The position numbers and the translations under genes are program-made. Below are positions 34,621-46,768 of a DNA stretch of 64,000 nucleotides, piece by piece. The notes beneath the pieces were generated by a model that worked only from the letters and a program-made list of their open reading frames with translations, was not told the DNA's origin and did no database searches. Numbering within the stretch: position 1 is the first letter of the stretch; each line of letters starts with the position of its first letter. The stretch comes from Annulohypoxylon bovei var. microspora (lineage: Eukaryota > Ascomycota > Sordariomycetes > Xylariales > Hypoxylaceae), in the NCBI GenBank assembly GCA_022836615.1, contig MU405225.1:248001-312000 (forward strand). The letters are read 5' to 3'.

Positions 34621-35560
34621 TTGGAGTTGATTAGAAGCTGACGTAGCCCCTTTGAGATTTTCAGACGTCCTCTTCGCTAGGAACAACTCCTGCGCCCCCT
34701 TTTCTTGGGGATTCTCCACTCTTTGATAAAATTTAGCCAATCAAGGCACGGCTTCAACACCCCTGAATCCCCATTGTCTCCAGTATCGTCAACGTCGTCG
34801 TTGACCCCTCCCCCAACTATCTTCATAAGGGAGACGGCGATAAATATTCCTCACGGTTCGAATCGCATCTTCCTATCATGTATCTTCCACCCTGGGTATC
34901 ATTGTATACAGTTGAGTAAATCCGAGTGCTAAGAGGTTGGAAGGTCAATTCCAAGCCAGTCAAGTTTCCACTTGACTTACTAAATAGCTTTGCCTAGTAG
35001 ATAGTATAAGTCTTAAGAGATAGTATGCATAGGAACTATTACATTCGATTTCAATAACATAATTATAAAATTTAATCTCGTTTCTCTCTGCCTAAGTAAA
35101 ATTTCTGCTTTGGATTAGAGTCTAAAAGGCCCACAGGTAGGTAGAAAGTTGGGGGATGCGACGTACACGCAAATTACAGTGGCAAAACCAAACAATGGGT
35201 CAATATATAGAACGTAACAGTTTCTCTTCCAAATGTCTATAGAAGTTCTAGACGAATGTTATGTCTCACATACTTTGAACTATTTCAGCAGTCTGGCTTC
35301 AAGGACAAGGACGCGCTTTAGCGCTAAGGGTATGACGTCTTCGCTCCAGTGGCAACATGAGTGCGAGCGCGCAGTTTGCGCGAAGTCACGGGGTTCACAT
35401 GCTCTCGAAACTTCATCCGAGGTGCGTAGTCGCAGGTAATATTCACTATCTGTCCGAGCGAGTAACGGTGAGGTCAGGGGACCATATCTTCAAACTTAGA
35501 ATCGTGTTCCTAGGTAGATATTCGGGTGGCAGATATAGAGAGCACATGGTCAAATAAGAT
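34621..35560. other. Intergenic, no gene seen
   Basis: Short unrelated frames only on both strands. TA-rich. No tRNA or other RNA recognised. Confidence 0.45.
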
Positions 35561-37320
35561 TATGCCTAAGGGCCGGGAATGTAGCTTCCGACGTAGATAG
35601 TCTCGCTAGCCCCCTGATGATAGCATCGCGTATGAAGCTAGAGTTAAATGTAATGCTTAATAATCATTTCGGATTGAATATCGTTCCGGTCGTAGTAATT
35701 TGCCTCTGTGACGAAGCTAGTCAGTCGACAACTAGATCTAAAAAGGATAAGTACTATTATGATAGATTAACCCTCTAGCCTTGAACCATCATGTCGGAGA
35801 ACGATGCCGGGAGATAGAGCGGACAACTCTGGATTACAAGTACAAGCTACCATTGTGTAGCGACTCGAGCAAAGTACCAGCGAGATACTAATACAGACAA
35901 TAGGAATAGAACTTAAGACTGCTAACAGCCCTAGGTCACGCGTTCCGATGGTTCAAAACCAGCACCGCGGGTCAGAGGCTATGATGCCAAGCTTCGTAGA
36001 TATTACCTAGTAATCTTTGTTAATGCCGGACTATCGAGGTCCACTTGGGATCCCTTCGACGATTGGACCGCCGAAATCTATCTCGAACGCGTTTAGTCAG
36101 GGTGATCTGTTGACGATTCCCGTTCTAATTCTGCGGGAAAGGAATCGCGGTTACGGCATGTTAAAAAAAACAAGATGAGGAGGTAGATAGAATCGACGTC
36201 GTGATTTTAATAGCTTCGAGTTCCAAAAGCGCTAGGTATATAAATTCAGAGACGGTCTCGTGAAGGGTGCGAGTAGGGCAGTTATGGGATGTTAACAGAG
36301 GAAGTCTAGCGACCTGAGAACTGAGTCAAGAGAGTTGAAGCTACTCAGCACATGGTCTCGGAGAGCTCGAAATATGGTTTTCTCGGGAGAGCAGCGCGGT
36401 AGTTTTACTAGTACCAAAGGCACAGAATTCGTAATTCGAATAGAATGCGCTGTAGACATCAAGTTCTAGTATGACGATTAGAACTTCAGGCATCGTTATT
36501 TTTAGGCTCTGCTGCTGTATGTAGCATCATCAGTATTCCCTTATAGCCATTTCATCTCTGGAGGTCATGTCGTTAGCTAGCTCTACTTCCATTAGTTGTC
36601 TCCTAGCATTGTAAGAAAAACAGAGTAGGCGATGATTGTTATGTCACAAAGCTCAGAAATGGCCTGGGGAGTCAAAGAATCGCCTGCTTCGGAGTGTAAA
36701 TGAGTAAGGTTCAAACGGACTTAGGCGTGACGGGCGTTCTACTCACACGTAAGTAATCGACGCCGTAACCTAGTCTGGTCGTGTACCTTACGGTGGTTTC
36801 CATAGGGCTATCGGCCCTTCTAGCTTTAGGAAGACATGAGCTCGAAGTGGATAAGACCAAGTTAGAGACCAGCCTACTGGAGGACTAATAGACCGGAGAG
36901 AAGCATTGCATGGATGTGACTTTCGCGTTCTAGAGAAAGACTCTATTGAACACGATAGAGATAGTCCCAAGGATCTTACCGGAGATCTCATTAATATAGA
37001 TCGGTAGGCCCTAAATATTTAGATAGTATAGCATTGCGACTCTAAGACTCGGGTAGATTGTAGCTCCGTCTAAATATCGTAGTAGTTTATCAATGGTAGA
37101 TCTAGCGATATTCCAAGTAGCGCCAGTTAGAGATACGTAGAGGCAGACTACGGCTCTGAAGCCGGATAGCGGTCACACGGGGAATTTTCACTTGAAGGTA
37201 GGTTTAGAAGCAATAGTAGATTGTAATAATGCAAGCATCTCGTAGGCCGAGAGAATCTTGTTGACTTTGGACATGCTGTAGGTAATTCTGTGTTTCGCAG
37301 GGAATTACTCACCTTATTAG
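35560..37320. repeat. Degenerate DNA with RIP-like dinucleotide bias
   Basis: No long frame on either strand, and TpA steps are very frequent. By hand, 37021-37080 has 8 TpA against 6 ApT, and 3 CpA+TpG against 7 ApC+GpT. For 36961-37020 the counts are 8 against 9 and 2 against 3. A raised TpA/ApT ratio with a low (CpA+TpG)/(ApC+GpT) ratio is the mark of repeat-induced point mutation. I infer a mutated former repeat, but I could not recognise an element or its ends. Confidence 0.4.
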
Positions 37321-40300
37321 TTTAGGTATTGGTTTGATTCCATCCAGGAATTCTATTCAGGAAGTCCTTCCAAGGTTGCAGAATCACATTAAGATCACCT
37401 GAAACTGTCAAACCAATAGTGGTAGAACGCGTTTCCCTGCAAGAGCTGATGTGAAAGCTGACGGGTAAATAAACTTCCTGATTGGAAAGCTCCCTTTGAT
37501 AAATTCGATGGTTCGAGGCTGTCCTAGCTGTCCAAGGTAGAAAGACATTAGGGTGGCAAGACAACAATTAATTAGAAAAGGCTTGGCGTCAAATAGGACA
37601 AGACAGCAAGAGAAAGAAAATCCCATGTTTGTTGAGATGGGATTTCGGGCAAATGAGGCAAAAATCCCATAGCTCTGCGGTCATATTTTAGAATTTAGGA
37701 CAAGATCGACAGCGGGGAAAGACATCCATGGATATCCGCTCTCTAGACTACAGATCGCTGGTCGTACTCTGCCAATTGAACTTCCGAGAGTCTCTTTTTT
37801 TTTAGACCGAAGAAATTCGTTCATGTTTACGTCAAAGTGCTGTGTCCGTGTGATACAAGGAAAAAGGGAAACGTAATTAGCCACAGCGCCACGTATGGCT
37901 TGTGAGAAAATTGGAGGCGGGGTTCCTCCAAAATAATTGTTAAGGTTGAAAGTATCTGCGCCTAGAACCACTCAGAGCAATGACTGCGGAAATTTTGCTC
38001 CGGAGCGTCAAGAACAACAACCCCAAAACTCAAAGAACGACGAAGTTTCCTAAATAGGAAAAGGGCAAAGTACCTAAGTAGAAAGTAGAGTAGAGAGGCG
38101 TCCAGGGCGTCTCACCTCTCTTTTGGTTTGTCCGTTTCATGCCAACACCTGGGCTGCTGGGCAGGACTCCGCCCTCAGATTTGACGGCTGATGTCACTCA
38201 TCGAACATTATGATGGTAATCGTTAAAATACCTTCTCGATCGAATATTCTCCGAGCTCCCCCCTGGTCCAAAATCTTCATGCGGGAACTACTAGACGCGT
38301 CCGCATATTGTACGCACGCGCAGGCCAGTACCGGCCGTGTTATTAGTCGGTGAGGAGCTATTCCCGTAATTGGTATGATTGGAAGTTTACCAAATAAATA
38401 GAGTAGTGACCCAGGCAGCCCAGGCAGGGCCGGTAGGCCTGGACAAGCCCAGTGGTCTGTATCTATTTCCCTCGGTGTTAGTGGAGTTATTGTCACGGTG
38501 TCTTCGCATATTCGAAACTTAATTGGTCAACCTCAAGACTAAAAATCGACTTTTGGACATCTATCAAATCCCAAACAAAGGCCCAACAATATCTAAGGAT
38601 TAAAAATATTGATGCTTGCAGGAGGTGCTCATTTGTGTTCCCATATGAGGAGTTCGCAGCAAAAGCTCCGGTAGTAAGCTTGTAACAATGACTGGCGTAG
38701 CTGTGTATGTGTTGATTCGATAGATGTCAAGGTGACACAAAACTACCTACCTAGTATGACCCGATTCCTCTGAGAAATCAAGGCAGGAATCAAGGCAGGA
38801 AATTGGGTAGTAATCCCCAGGACTTGGAACGGTAGTGTCCGGACGGTGTCAAATTGCTCCTTTTTTAATAATATATTATTTGCATTTTAACTTTTTTTGA
38901 TGGGTAACGGATCTAGTATTAGAAATACAAAATTTGAATTTCATAGTGCAGTTAAGTTGAAATTCCATAATATCCTAGGCCGGCTAGCTAATTCATAGCA
39001 CAGAATATTGGGTAAAAGATTGTGCTAGGTTTCTAGAATAAGGTGCTTAGGTGTTATTAGGACCGGAGGAAAAATGATGCCAGGGGGTGGAGGGTGGAGT
39101 TGGCGGAAACGACGCGGGATGGGCGGAGACCCGTTGGACCTTAGCAGATCGGCGCTTATTTAAAGCATCCATAGCATAAAAAGTGTACTACAAGTGACGT
39201 TAAGCTTAGGTAACATTTGTGTCCTGTCAAGTTTTGATATTGTTACAGAGTTACGCATTTATTTAACCTTTACATCATTTTGACCATTTTGATATAACAC
39301 TCAGCTGACCAGCTGATCTACCTACTTACCTGTCTGCATGCCTGCATATTATACTCACTTCAAGTTATACCGAAGCGGCATTTTCTCACGATATGATTGG
39401 ATATCATATTCTCATATTGCTGTTTTGGGACAACAGGTTATGCAACGCACACATGTATATTTCCTAATTCCCCGGAAATAATATGAACCTCGAAACGTGC
39501 GACGAACTGTCGATCACCGCGGACTTACATCATTTGGGTGAAATTCAACAGATACACGTAGATCTGACCATTCAACCGGGTGTGTAACTACGTACGTAGC
39601 AGCGTAGCAGTAGGTACGGAAAGTAAGCAATTGAATTATACCCAGACTGCCAGGCATTGATGCGCAGGCCTCCTACCTACCAGGTAACAGGATAGCACTT
39701 GTCCGTGTGTAGAATATTACTCGCACTTGTGGCTTTGTCGTACTCGTGCAGCTCGTGGTGATTAATATACTTAGTCACAATTAGCTGCTTCTATTCAGAA
39801 GCAAAGAGGTCTATGGATCTTTAATAGCTTTGAATTCAAGGAATACTAAATATTAGAGCTACACATGCATATCTGACGAAGTACCTTGAGAGTTTAGGTA
39901 CTGGTAACAAATACGTTATGTGTATTCTGTACAGGAAAAGCGGGGTAGTATGGAGCTAAACTCAGAAGCAGTTGGAGCTAATACATTTTAAGGACTACTT
40001 AGAGCGCTATCAGCCAAACTATGACTGTAAAATCCTTGTCGCGTCTTAGAGCTTCCTCTAGCAAAGTGATTGGTGCTATGAGGTCTCATCGCGATCGATC
40101 GCCACTTCCACATTCTTCCCGCATCAGGAAAGCTTTGAATCCCCGTCTGCTATTCGATCGAAGGAGCTTGTGTTCCTGTGTGTTCTTTGGTACTTTGACA
40201 GACACGGTTAATTGCGGACGTATTGCGCAACTAAAGCTATCCACACCATGTACCTCTTACAACCTCGCGACTCCGAACATGGGGAACTTTCATTCCCGTC

Positions 40301-41138
40301 TTCTGTATATGTATATTGTTATTCTTCCATCTTCTCAGGTTGATAGACCTGCTTCTTCTCACCACTGATACTCCAGTGTTTCTACCTTTACCTCTACCTC
40401 TACCATCACCTCACTGTCCTTTGTCAACTACCTGACACCAATCTATATACCACATGCAACGTCACAGCCCGATAACTAGCAACATTCTACAGTTGCTTTG
40501 TCTCATTCGACTATCTTGACTCTTTCTAGATAGCCCTTGGATGAGCCCATAAGCTTTTTTTACTCATCTACAAGAGAACATAACCTTATACGGTCCATAC
40601 TTTGACTATACTTTAACCACTCCATATAAGTCGGTATTCCGCATTAGGACGACAGCAGCAGCAGACAAACAGAGGAAGCAAACAATACGGATTAAGCTAT
40701 AACTCTGAGGGAGAGACATATCTCTAACACCAACACTAACACCGAACAACCGACCTACATACACACAACATTACACCCAAATTACAACCTAGTTCTCAAG
40801 CTCGATTGTGAATAGTTACCTCTCCTACATAAGCTCCTAATACTCGACTTACAGAGAGTAACTAACTCTCTTTTCAATAAGCGTACGACAACTCTCATTT
40901 ACCTTTGAGGCTACATATGACAACGAGGCCCGAAACCCCGCTTACATTAAGATCCGCCCTAACCTGGAGCCGTACCTATATTAGTCCACCTATCTGCTAC
41001 GAGTCAGCCTTAGCTAGATATCCTCAAGGCGAAGAACTTATTCGCGCCACTTCGTCAACGACTTTTTTTTATTAGCAACATACATATTAACGCTGTGTCC
41101 CATTGTCGGCACTATAGTTCTAATTACAGCTCAAACTA
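37321..41138. other. Gene desert and long leader
   Basis: 3.8 kb without a supported gene. A tRNA-Tyr-like relic may lie at 37700-37792 on the minus strand (see findings). The stretch 40370-41138 is pyrimidine-rich, with CTACC/CTCT tracts, and looks like the promoter and long 5' leader of the gene at 41139. Very AT-rich DNA lies at 38860-39060. Confidence 0.45.
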
Positions 41139-42375
41139 ATGCCTAAACGATCCTATGACACATCATCCGCCATGCCGGGCAACCAACGATTCCCACCTGT
41201 GAAGGTCCAGAAGGTAAACATTACCTTTTCTTATATACCTAGGTATAACTTCCAGCGATTCTAACCTCCTTCTATAGACTGAACGATCTCATGAAGAAAA
41301 TCAAGAGAGGGCGTACATTGCTGCGTCAAGAAGGGCTGACCGAAGTCTTGAGGCCAGGGTACAGTCCGCCCGCCAGGCGTCTGAGATTCACCGAAGGCGG
41401 ACTGGACGAGGTCTCAAAGTCAGCGAAGAGATTGTGCTGAAAGAAGAGATGTACGAGGAAGAAGAGGATGATATACCACGCCACTATAAGTACCTCACTG
41501 CACACCTGCAAACGAACTCTCCCGACATGAACCACCGAGTGAGTGCGTACATCACGACGCAGACGGCGATGGCTACTATGGCTCGGTATCAGGAAATCAA
41601 CAGACTATTCAGCGAATCTTTCCCAAGTGCTATGACAAACCAGCAGCAGCAGCTCAACAGCTCCGCATATATGGGTTCGCTTATGGGCAATGACGCTAGT
41701 TACGGATGTAATGTTCCGCATAGAATATCTGTGTCTGGGTCTAGCCAAGACTCTCCTGCTACCAGGACGAACTCTGTTTCTTCGCAGTCGCTATTTGAAG
41801 GGGGTGACAGGAGGAATTCTGTTACCAATAGAAGCCCTGCGCCTAATTCAGCTACTACTATATCGTCGCCACCAGCCTTGACACCCGGGTCCTCATCGAC
41901 AGATGCGGATGTGGCCGAGTCGAAAATTACTCCGTACCAGACTCCCTCTGCATTCTCACCCCTTCATCTCGACCCACAATTAGCGCAACAGTCGACATCT
42001 TCGTCCATGTTCACATCTGAATTACCTAACGAGGTGAAGATGATGGCCAACATTGACATGAATGATCCAATGGCGATGCACTTTATGGGTGATGATCCTT
42101 CAACTTATCAGGTACTTGGTCCCTACCCTGAGGATTTTACGATGCATCCCGAAAGCTCCAAGATCGACATCAAGCAGGAAATTTTAACATCTTCGCCACA
42201 TGACTCCCCCATTCAAGATGATGATCTATTTTCCATGACGGATAATTCGATGGCTGGTGATACGATGAACCTTCTAGACTTTCAAACTGGGTGCTATGAC
42301 CAACTAGGTACACCAATTGGCGGGCAAGGATGTGATGGTTGGGAGAGCTTCATCGACTTCGGATCAGAGCAATAA
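41139..42375 (+). CDS. Conserved-looking acidic, Ser/Gln-rich protein of unknown function, 390 aa
   Basis: Exons 41139-41213 and 41278-42375 are both phase 0 (donor GTAAAC, acceptor ATAG). The first 110 residues are ordered and charged: RAYIAASRRADRSLEARVQS, then HRRRTGRGLKVSEE, then KEEMYEEEEDDIPRHYK, then NHRVSAYITTQTAMATMARY. I recall similar blocks (basic helix, then EEMYEEEDDDLP, then AYLTN) in hypothetical proteins of filamentous ascomycetes, often discussed as regulators, but cannot name a domain. The remainder is Ser/Thr/Pro/Gln-rich and acidic with Asp-rich patches (DSPIQDDDLFSMTDNS) and ends in GWESFIDFGSEQ, which resembles an activation domain. The long CT-rich leader upstream also fits a regulator. 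No DNA-binding zinc cluster or bZIP is visible. Confidence 0.7.
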
Positions 42376-45335
42376 CCTACCCGCATTACACCCGGAAATG
42401 TCATTATGCACATGACCTGGGTTTTCTCTATTACTGCAACACTTTTCTCGGATCGACTTGGCCATTCATCGCACCGGAGATACCACGCATCATGCATTTT
42501 CTTCTACACCTATCAGGGTTTCGGTGTTTAGGTCGATTTGCATGAAAGCGTTCTATCTTCTGGGCCCGGCGTTCGACTTTTACGAGTTTCTAGGGAGGCA
42601 ATTGTCAGTTTGCTATTTTTCACTATTGGGGCTATCCAATGTTCCATTGACCACGTTACAACTGCTTAATACCCCGATGATACCAACGAGGAGGGAATAT
42701 CTGGACGGTGGTGGCAACGCTACGATTTATGACTTCGACCTTTGAGTCACACACTCTCCACTCGGCTACTCGGTTCGATCCCGAGGTATTCAAAGTGTTT
42801 GATAGGTGAGGGGTGGTATCCCAGAAGGTGATGAGTCTACGGGATCGGATATATCTACGAGTGTTACCCATACACCTTTTATGGCGAGGAAATACGTTGA
42901 AATACCCTTGGGCGTTGAGAGAATGAGGAGTCGGATATACGCCTGTCAGGCTAGAGTAGTTGTTCGAATCTACCCCCTTTACAGGGTGACAGCCAAGGAG
43001 AGAGATTACTATGGCTCTTGACGCTGATATCTACGATGGAAAATAACTTTAAAGAGTTTCACGCAAGACGATATCTGGGATGATGATACGGAAGACAGAC
43101 AAGACAAGACAAAAGACCCTTCCGGGATACACTGAAAACAGGTAAAACGAGTTATAAAAATAAGAAAATTATGCAAGGAACCTCGCTATGTGTGTCTAAA
43201 TTGGCAAGGTGATCACATGAATTGCTTAAACTTGAACTACCTACTTCAAACCACCTATTTTGCTATAGATCTGCCAAAAGGGTTCCCCCTTTTGAAAAAC
43301 TAGCCAAGGTCCGAAGCTTAATTTGAGAGCCGCGTTCTCACGTTTTAACCTATTTCGAAGGAGCCGGGTAGTTTTTTGACAGCAATGAAATAAAACTGAC
43401 ATGACATTTGACCTTATCCGCAACTTTATTCATGTTCCTCGTGACCCTTGGCTATTTGATTGATAACTACCCTTAAGCTTCAATAGGATTTTCATTCAGC
43501 TAACATCAATCCAAGGGATCCTAACTGACACACATACAGAGTGGCGTGATGTGTGGAGCCGAGCCGAGACCGCAGCGCCTAAGTGAAAGGAAAAAGAAAA
43601 GAGCATAACCTTGGGCTTTGTACATTCCACATTCCAGCCTGCATGAGATCGAGATTTCCTCGGAGGCCACATTTCAAAAAGGCGCGGGATGCTGAGAGCT
43701 GAAGTTAGGACACAGGGACTTTTCAGATCCCTCTTCCGTGCCGTGCCGTATGAATCATGTTCTCTGTGACCTTGATGGCGAGTTACTTGATGTGCTTATG
43801 TCCAGTCTAAGTTCTTTTTACCTTTGGCGGTTTCTTGTCAGCAATAATTAGCCCCCATAATCATTTTAGCATTTTGCTGAAGATGACAGATAACATCTAC
43901 CACCAAAGATAGCAAGGTTCACACGTTGCAAGCTAAAGCTAGGGGAGCCTGGGTGGCTGGAACACCAAGCCCCTAAGACAAGCCATCAAATGTCCACGTC
44001 TCACCCCACAATCATAAAGAATATTTAAAGACGAGAAATAATTAACAAATCTCATAATGTTAGAAGTGTATAATAACGAACACCTCACAAAAAGTTGATT
44101 TTGAATATTTTTTGCTCTCTTTTCCGAGGCTGCTTCTTATTCTCTGCTGATATCTCGCTCCTCCCTGTACCCCACTCCCCACCACCCCCAGACTACTTCA
44201 TCATTCCAACCTGAACATCCGATCAAGGTCAGAACAGCACCATGTTGTTGTTTTCTTCCTATAAGGCAGATTATTTTTCGGCGATGTTATTATCCTGCTC
44301 ATAATTTGTGCTCGGGATGTATGTCAATAGATAGAACAGTCCCAGTGTTTAATGATTGACCATATGTGCGTCAAGTCACACAGTATATGTAACATCCACC
44401 CAACAATAAAATATCGCAATGCGACTCTTCTCTAGTACCTTGACTGCCTATATTAAGCAGGTAATGGAATGGTGTGAATCGAAGTAGGTACCTACTCTTC
44501 CCCCAACAATCACGTCCACCTCACCACTGATAGTTCCAGAGAATACCAGGACGGTACTATCCTGTACCTATAAGTGGCGATTGAGTATCACCGTTATTGG
44601 TGCGCTTCAGATGTTGCAACCTACCTTTTTTCCCTGCAGGTTGGATTACCAATATATTAATATCGGTAAGAAGGAAGTTGCAACAACAGGGTTAATACGG
44701 TTGAATACCCTCAATGATAGCTGAGAAGGCCACAGGTGAAAAGAGGGAGACTATACTTGGCGTTCATGAATTGTAAGATCGCACTTTTCTCGTCGCGGAA
44801 GAATATATATCCGGTCGGCGACAGTAAAACACACATTCGTGCTTCTGGCAGACTATTGTGAAGGGAGGTTTAACAATGCCGTGATATTGAAACGAAGGTG
44901 CGTGAATCTTGAGAGGTAGGTACTCCAATGTAGTACACCTAGGCCAATCTCCTTGGTCGTACTCGCTCAGTAACCTAACCAAATATACTGGCTTTATCTC
45001 AAGGGCTAACGTAAATGTGTGGTGCTTCAGTAGAGTTGACCATACCAGCTACTATCCCCGCCGCGACAGCAGTAGCACTGACTGGTGGTGTTACGTCCTA
45101 TACAGGAGGGATAGCTGACCATTATATATGGCCATGGCTGTGTAGGTTTTGGCGACATGATGGTATTCTGTGGTTGTGGGATGGTTTCCTGATTTCGTCC
45201 CTGAGAAACTTGATCCCGCCTCGTCCTCTTTCTCGGTTGTCTTTGAGTTCTCTTGGTCATCAGCGCTAGCCCCGAGAGCTAATAGATATAGTAATAGCTC
45301 CTCATCTGATATCCTCATACTATTCACATAACAGG
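42376..45335. other. Intergenic, AT-rich, no gene supported
   Basis: Short frames only. It contains the palindrome GTAGGTACCTAC at 44485-44496. The right end (from about 45090) on the minus strand is open for 105 codons next to the module repeat and may belong to that decayed gene. Confidence 0.45.
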
Positions 45336-46471
45336 TGCCAGAGGAGTAACACCGGCTCCTTTGCCGCAGCTGCACGGGGAAGAGGCAATAACCTCCACCA
45401 TTTAACATCTAGAGAGAGGTTAGACAATGGCTCAATGTGTATTCACTCACATAGGTACTAACCTTGCTTGCTATTTGTATGCGCGTCTATAGTAGGTATG
45501 TCGCAGCTGTCAAAAGGGAGGCAGCGATTTACCCGCACTAGTAGTTGAAACCGATATGGGAGAGGATTGTAATGTTGACCATCCGGGAGATGTTCATCAA
45601 TGGTTCCATGTATACCACCCTCACGGTCTTCAAAGGGAGGTATCTTATTCTCATTGCCTGTAATTTCCAAACAAGGTGTTGACCCAATGGTGGATGCGAA
45701 AGGTTTTCCTCGATAGACACATCCATAGGGCGCGTAACAAGAACACAAAGATTGTCGACAAGGTTGTGATAGATTGTCGACAGATGTTGGATTGTTCTGT
45801 CAGGGTGAATGACATGACAATTGCTCACCAGTTCCATAGTCCATTCTATGGCGGAAACACCAAAGGAAAAACCCCTTGAATAGCGTAAGTCCCGAATGGA
45901 CTTCATAGCATGCGTGTTCATAGCACCACTCCAGTGCCACAGCTGCACGAGAAGAAGACGATAATCTAAGCTACCTAGAGAGTGAGGCTAAAGTCAGTTA
46001 AGGACTTAATGCATATCATACATTAGGTACTCACCTTGGTAGTTATTGGTGTGCCCAATAATAACACTAGTTCCTATTAAATGTCTATTGCGGACACACG
46101 GAGAGGAAGCAATAGTGTAGACTACCTGAAGAGATGCCTGGTTAGGTGGGGCTAAGATGTATTGCCTACTCATACTCAGGCCCTAATCTGGGTAGGCAAT
46201 TGTTATGAATGTGCACATTCACAACAATACGCCTATGCTAGAGCTAGGTACTCAAGAAGGAGACAGTAATGTGGACTATCTGAAGAGATGTAAGTCAATG
46301 ATTCAATGTGTATCGCACTCAGGTACTAACCTCGGTACTTGTTGGTGTGCCTTAACAACATCAACTCTCATGCCGCAGCTGCACGAGAAGAAGACAATAA
46401 TCCAGCCAATCTAAGATAAGAGTCAAAACCCCAATGTGTAGCGCACACCCAGATATTAACCTTGATAGCTC
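45336..46471 (-). repeat. Array of five degenerate exon-intron modules
   Basis: On the minus strand a unit of roughly 110-140 nt recurs about five times, at about 46471-46369, 46350-46241, 46137-46040, 46037-45921 and 45470-45336. Each has an exon-like part resembling GATTATTGTCTTCTTCTCGT followed by GCAGCTGCGGCA. Most copies then show an intron-like part that starts GTTAGTACCT or GTGAGTACCT, contains ACACATTGA, and ends CTCTCTAG or CTCTTCAG. In one frame the copies read DYRLLLVQLWHWS, DYCLLLVQLRHES-stop, GYCLFPVQLRQRS, PHYCLLLEYLALA and LHYCFLSVCPQ. Stops in three copies suggest decay. A longer open stretch at 45538-45948 may be a unique exon of the same former gene. I do not recognise the protein. 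Confidence 0.55.
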
Positions 46472-46768
46472 ACTACCTAGTCAAGGTAGGATCTCCAGGA
46501 GATTGATGAAGCTGAGGCTGTATGGCTTGAGTTGGTCTGGACTTGTCGGCGACAGGTTATTACCGATACCCTTAAGGCTGTTATGATCCCAGGGATGGTG
46601 CGCCATGTGCTCACCCAGGCAAGCAGCAAATGGAAGACGGCGTTGTACATATAGGAATGTCATTTGACTACTATGTCATTGACAATCATCTTGAACAATT
46701 GCCGACATGAAATCTTGTGAGCCGCAGGCTAGATATTCCTTGGAATTAACAGGAACTAGGTGTGCTTG
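46472..46768. other. Gap between module array and orphan gene
   Basis: A 60-codon minus-strand frame (46481-46663, with YVQRRLPFAACLG) could be a further diverged module. Nothing else seen. Confidence 0.35.
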
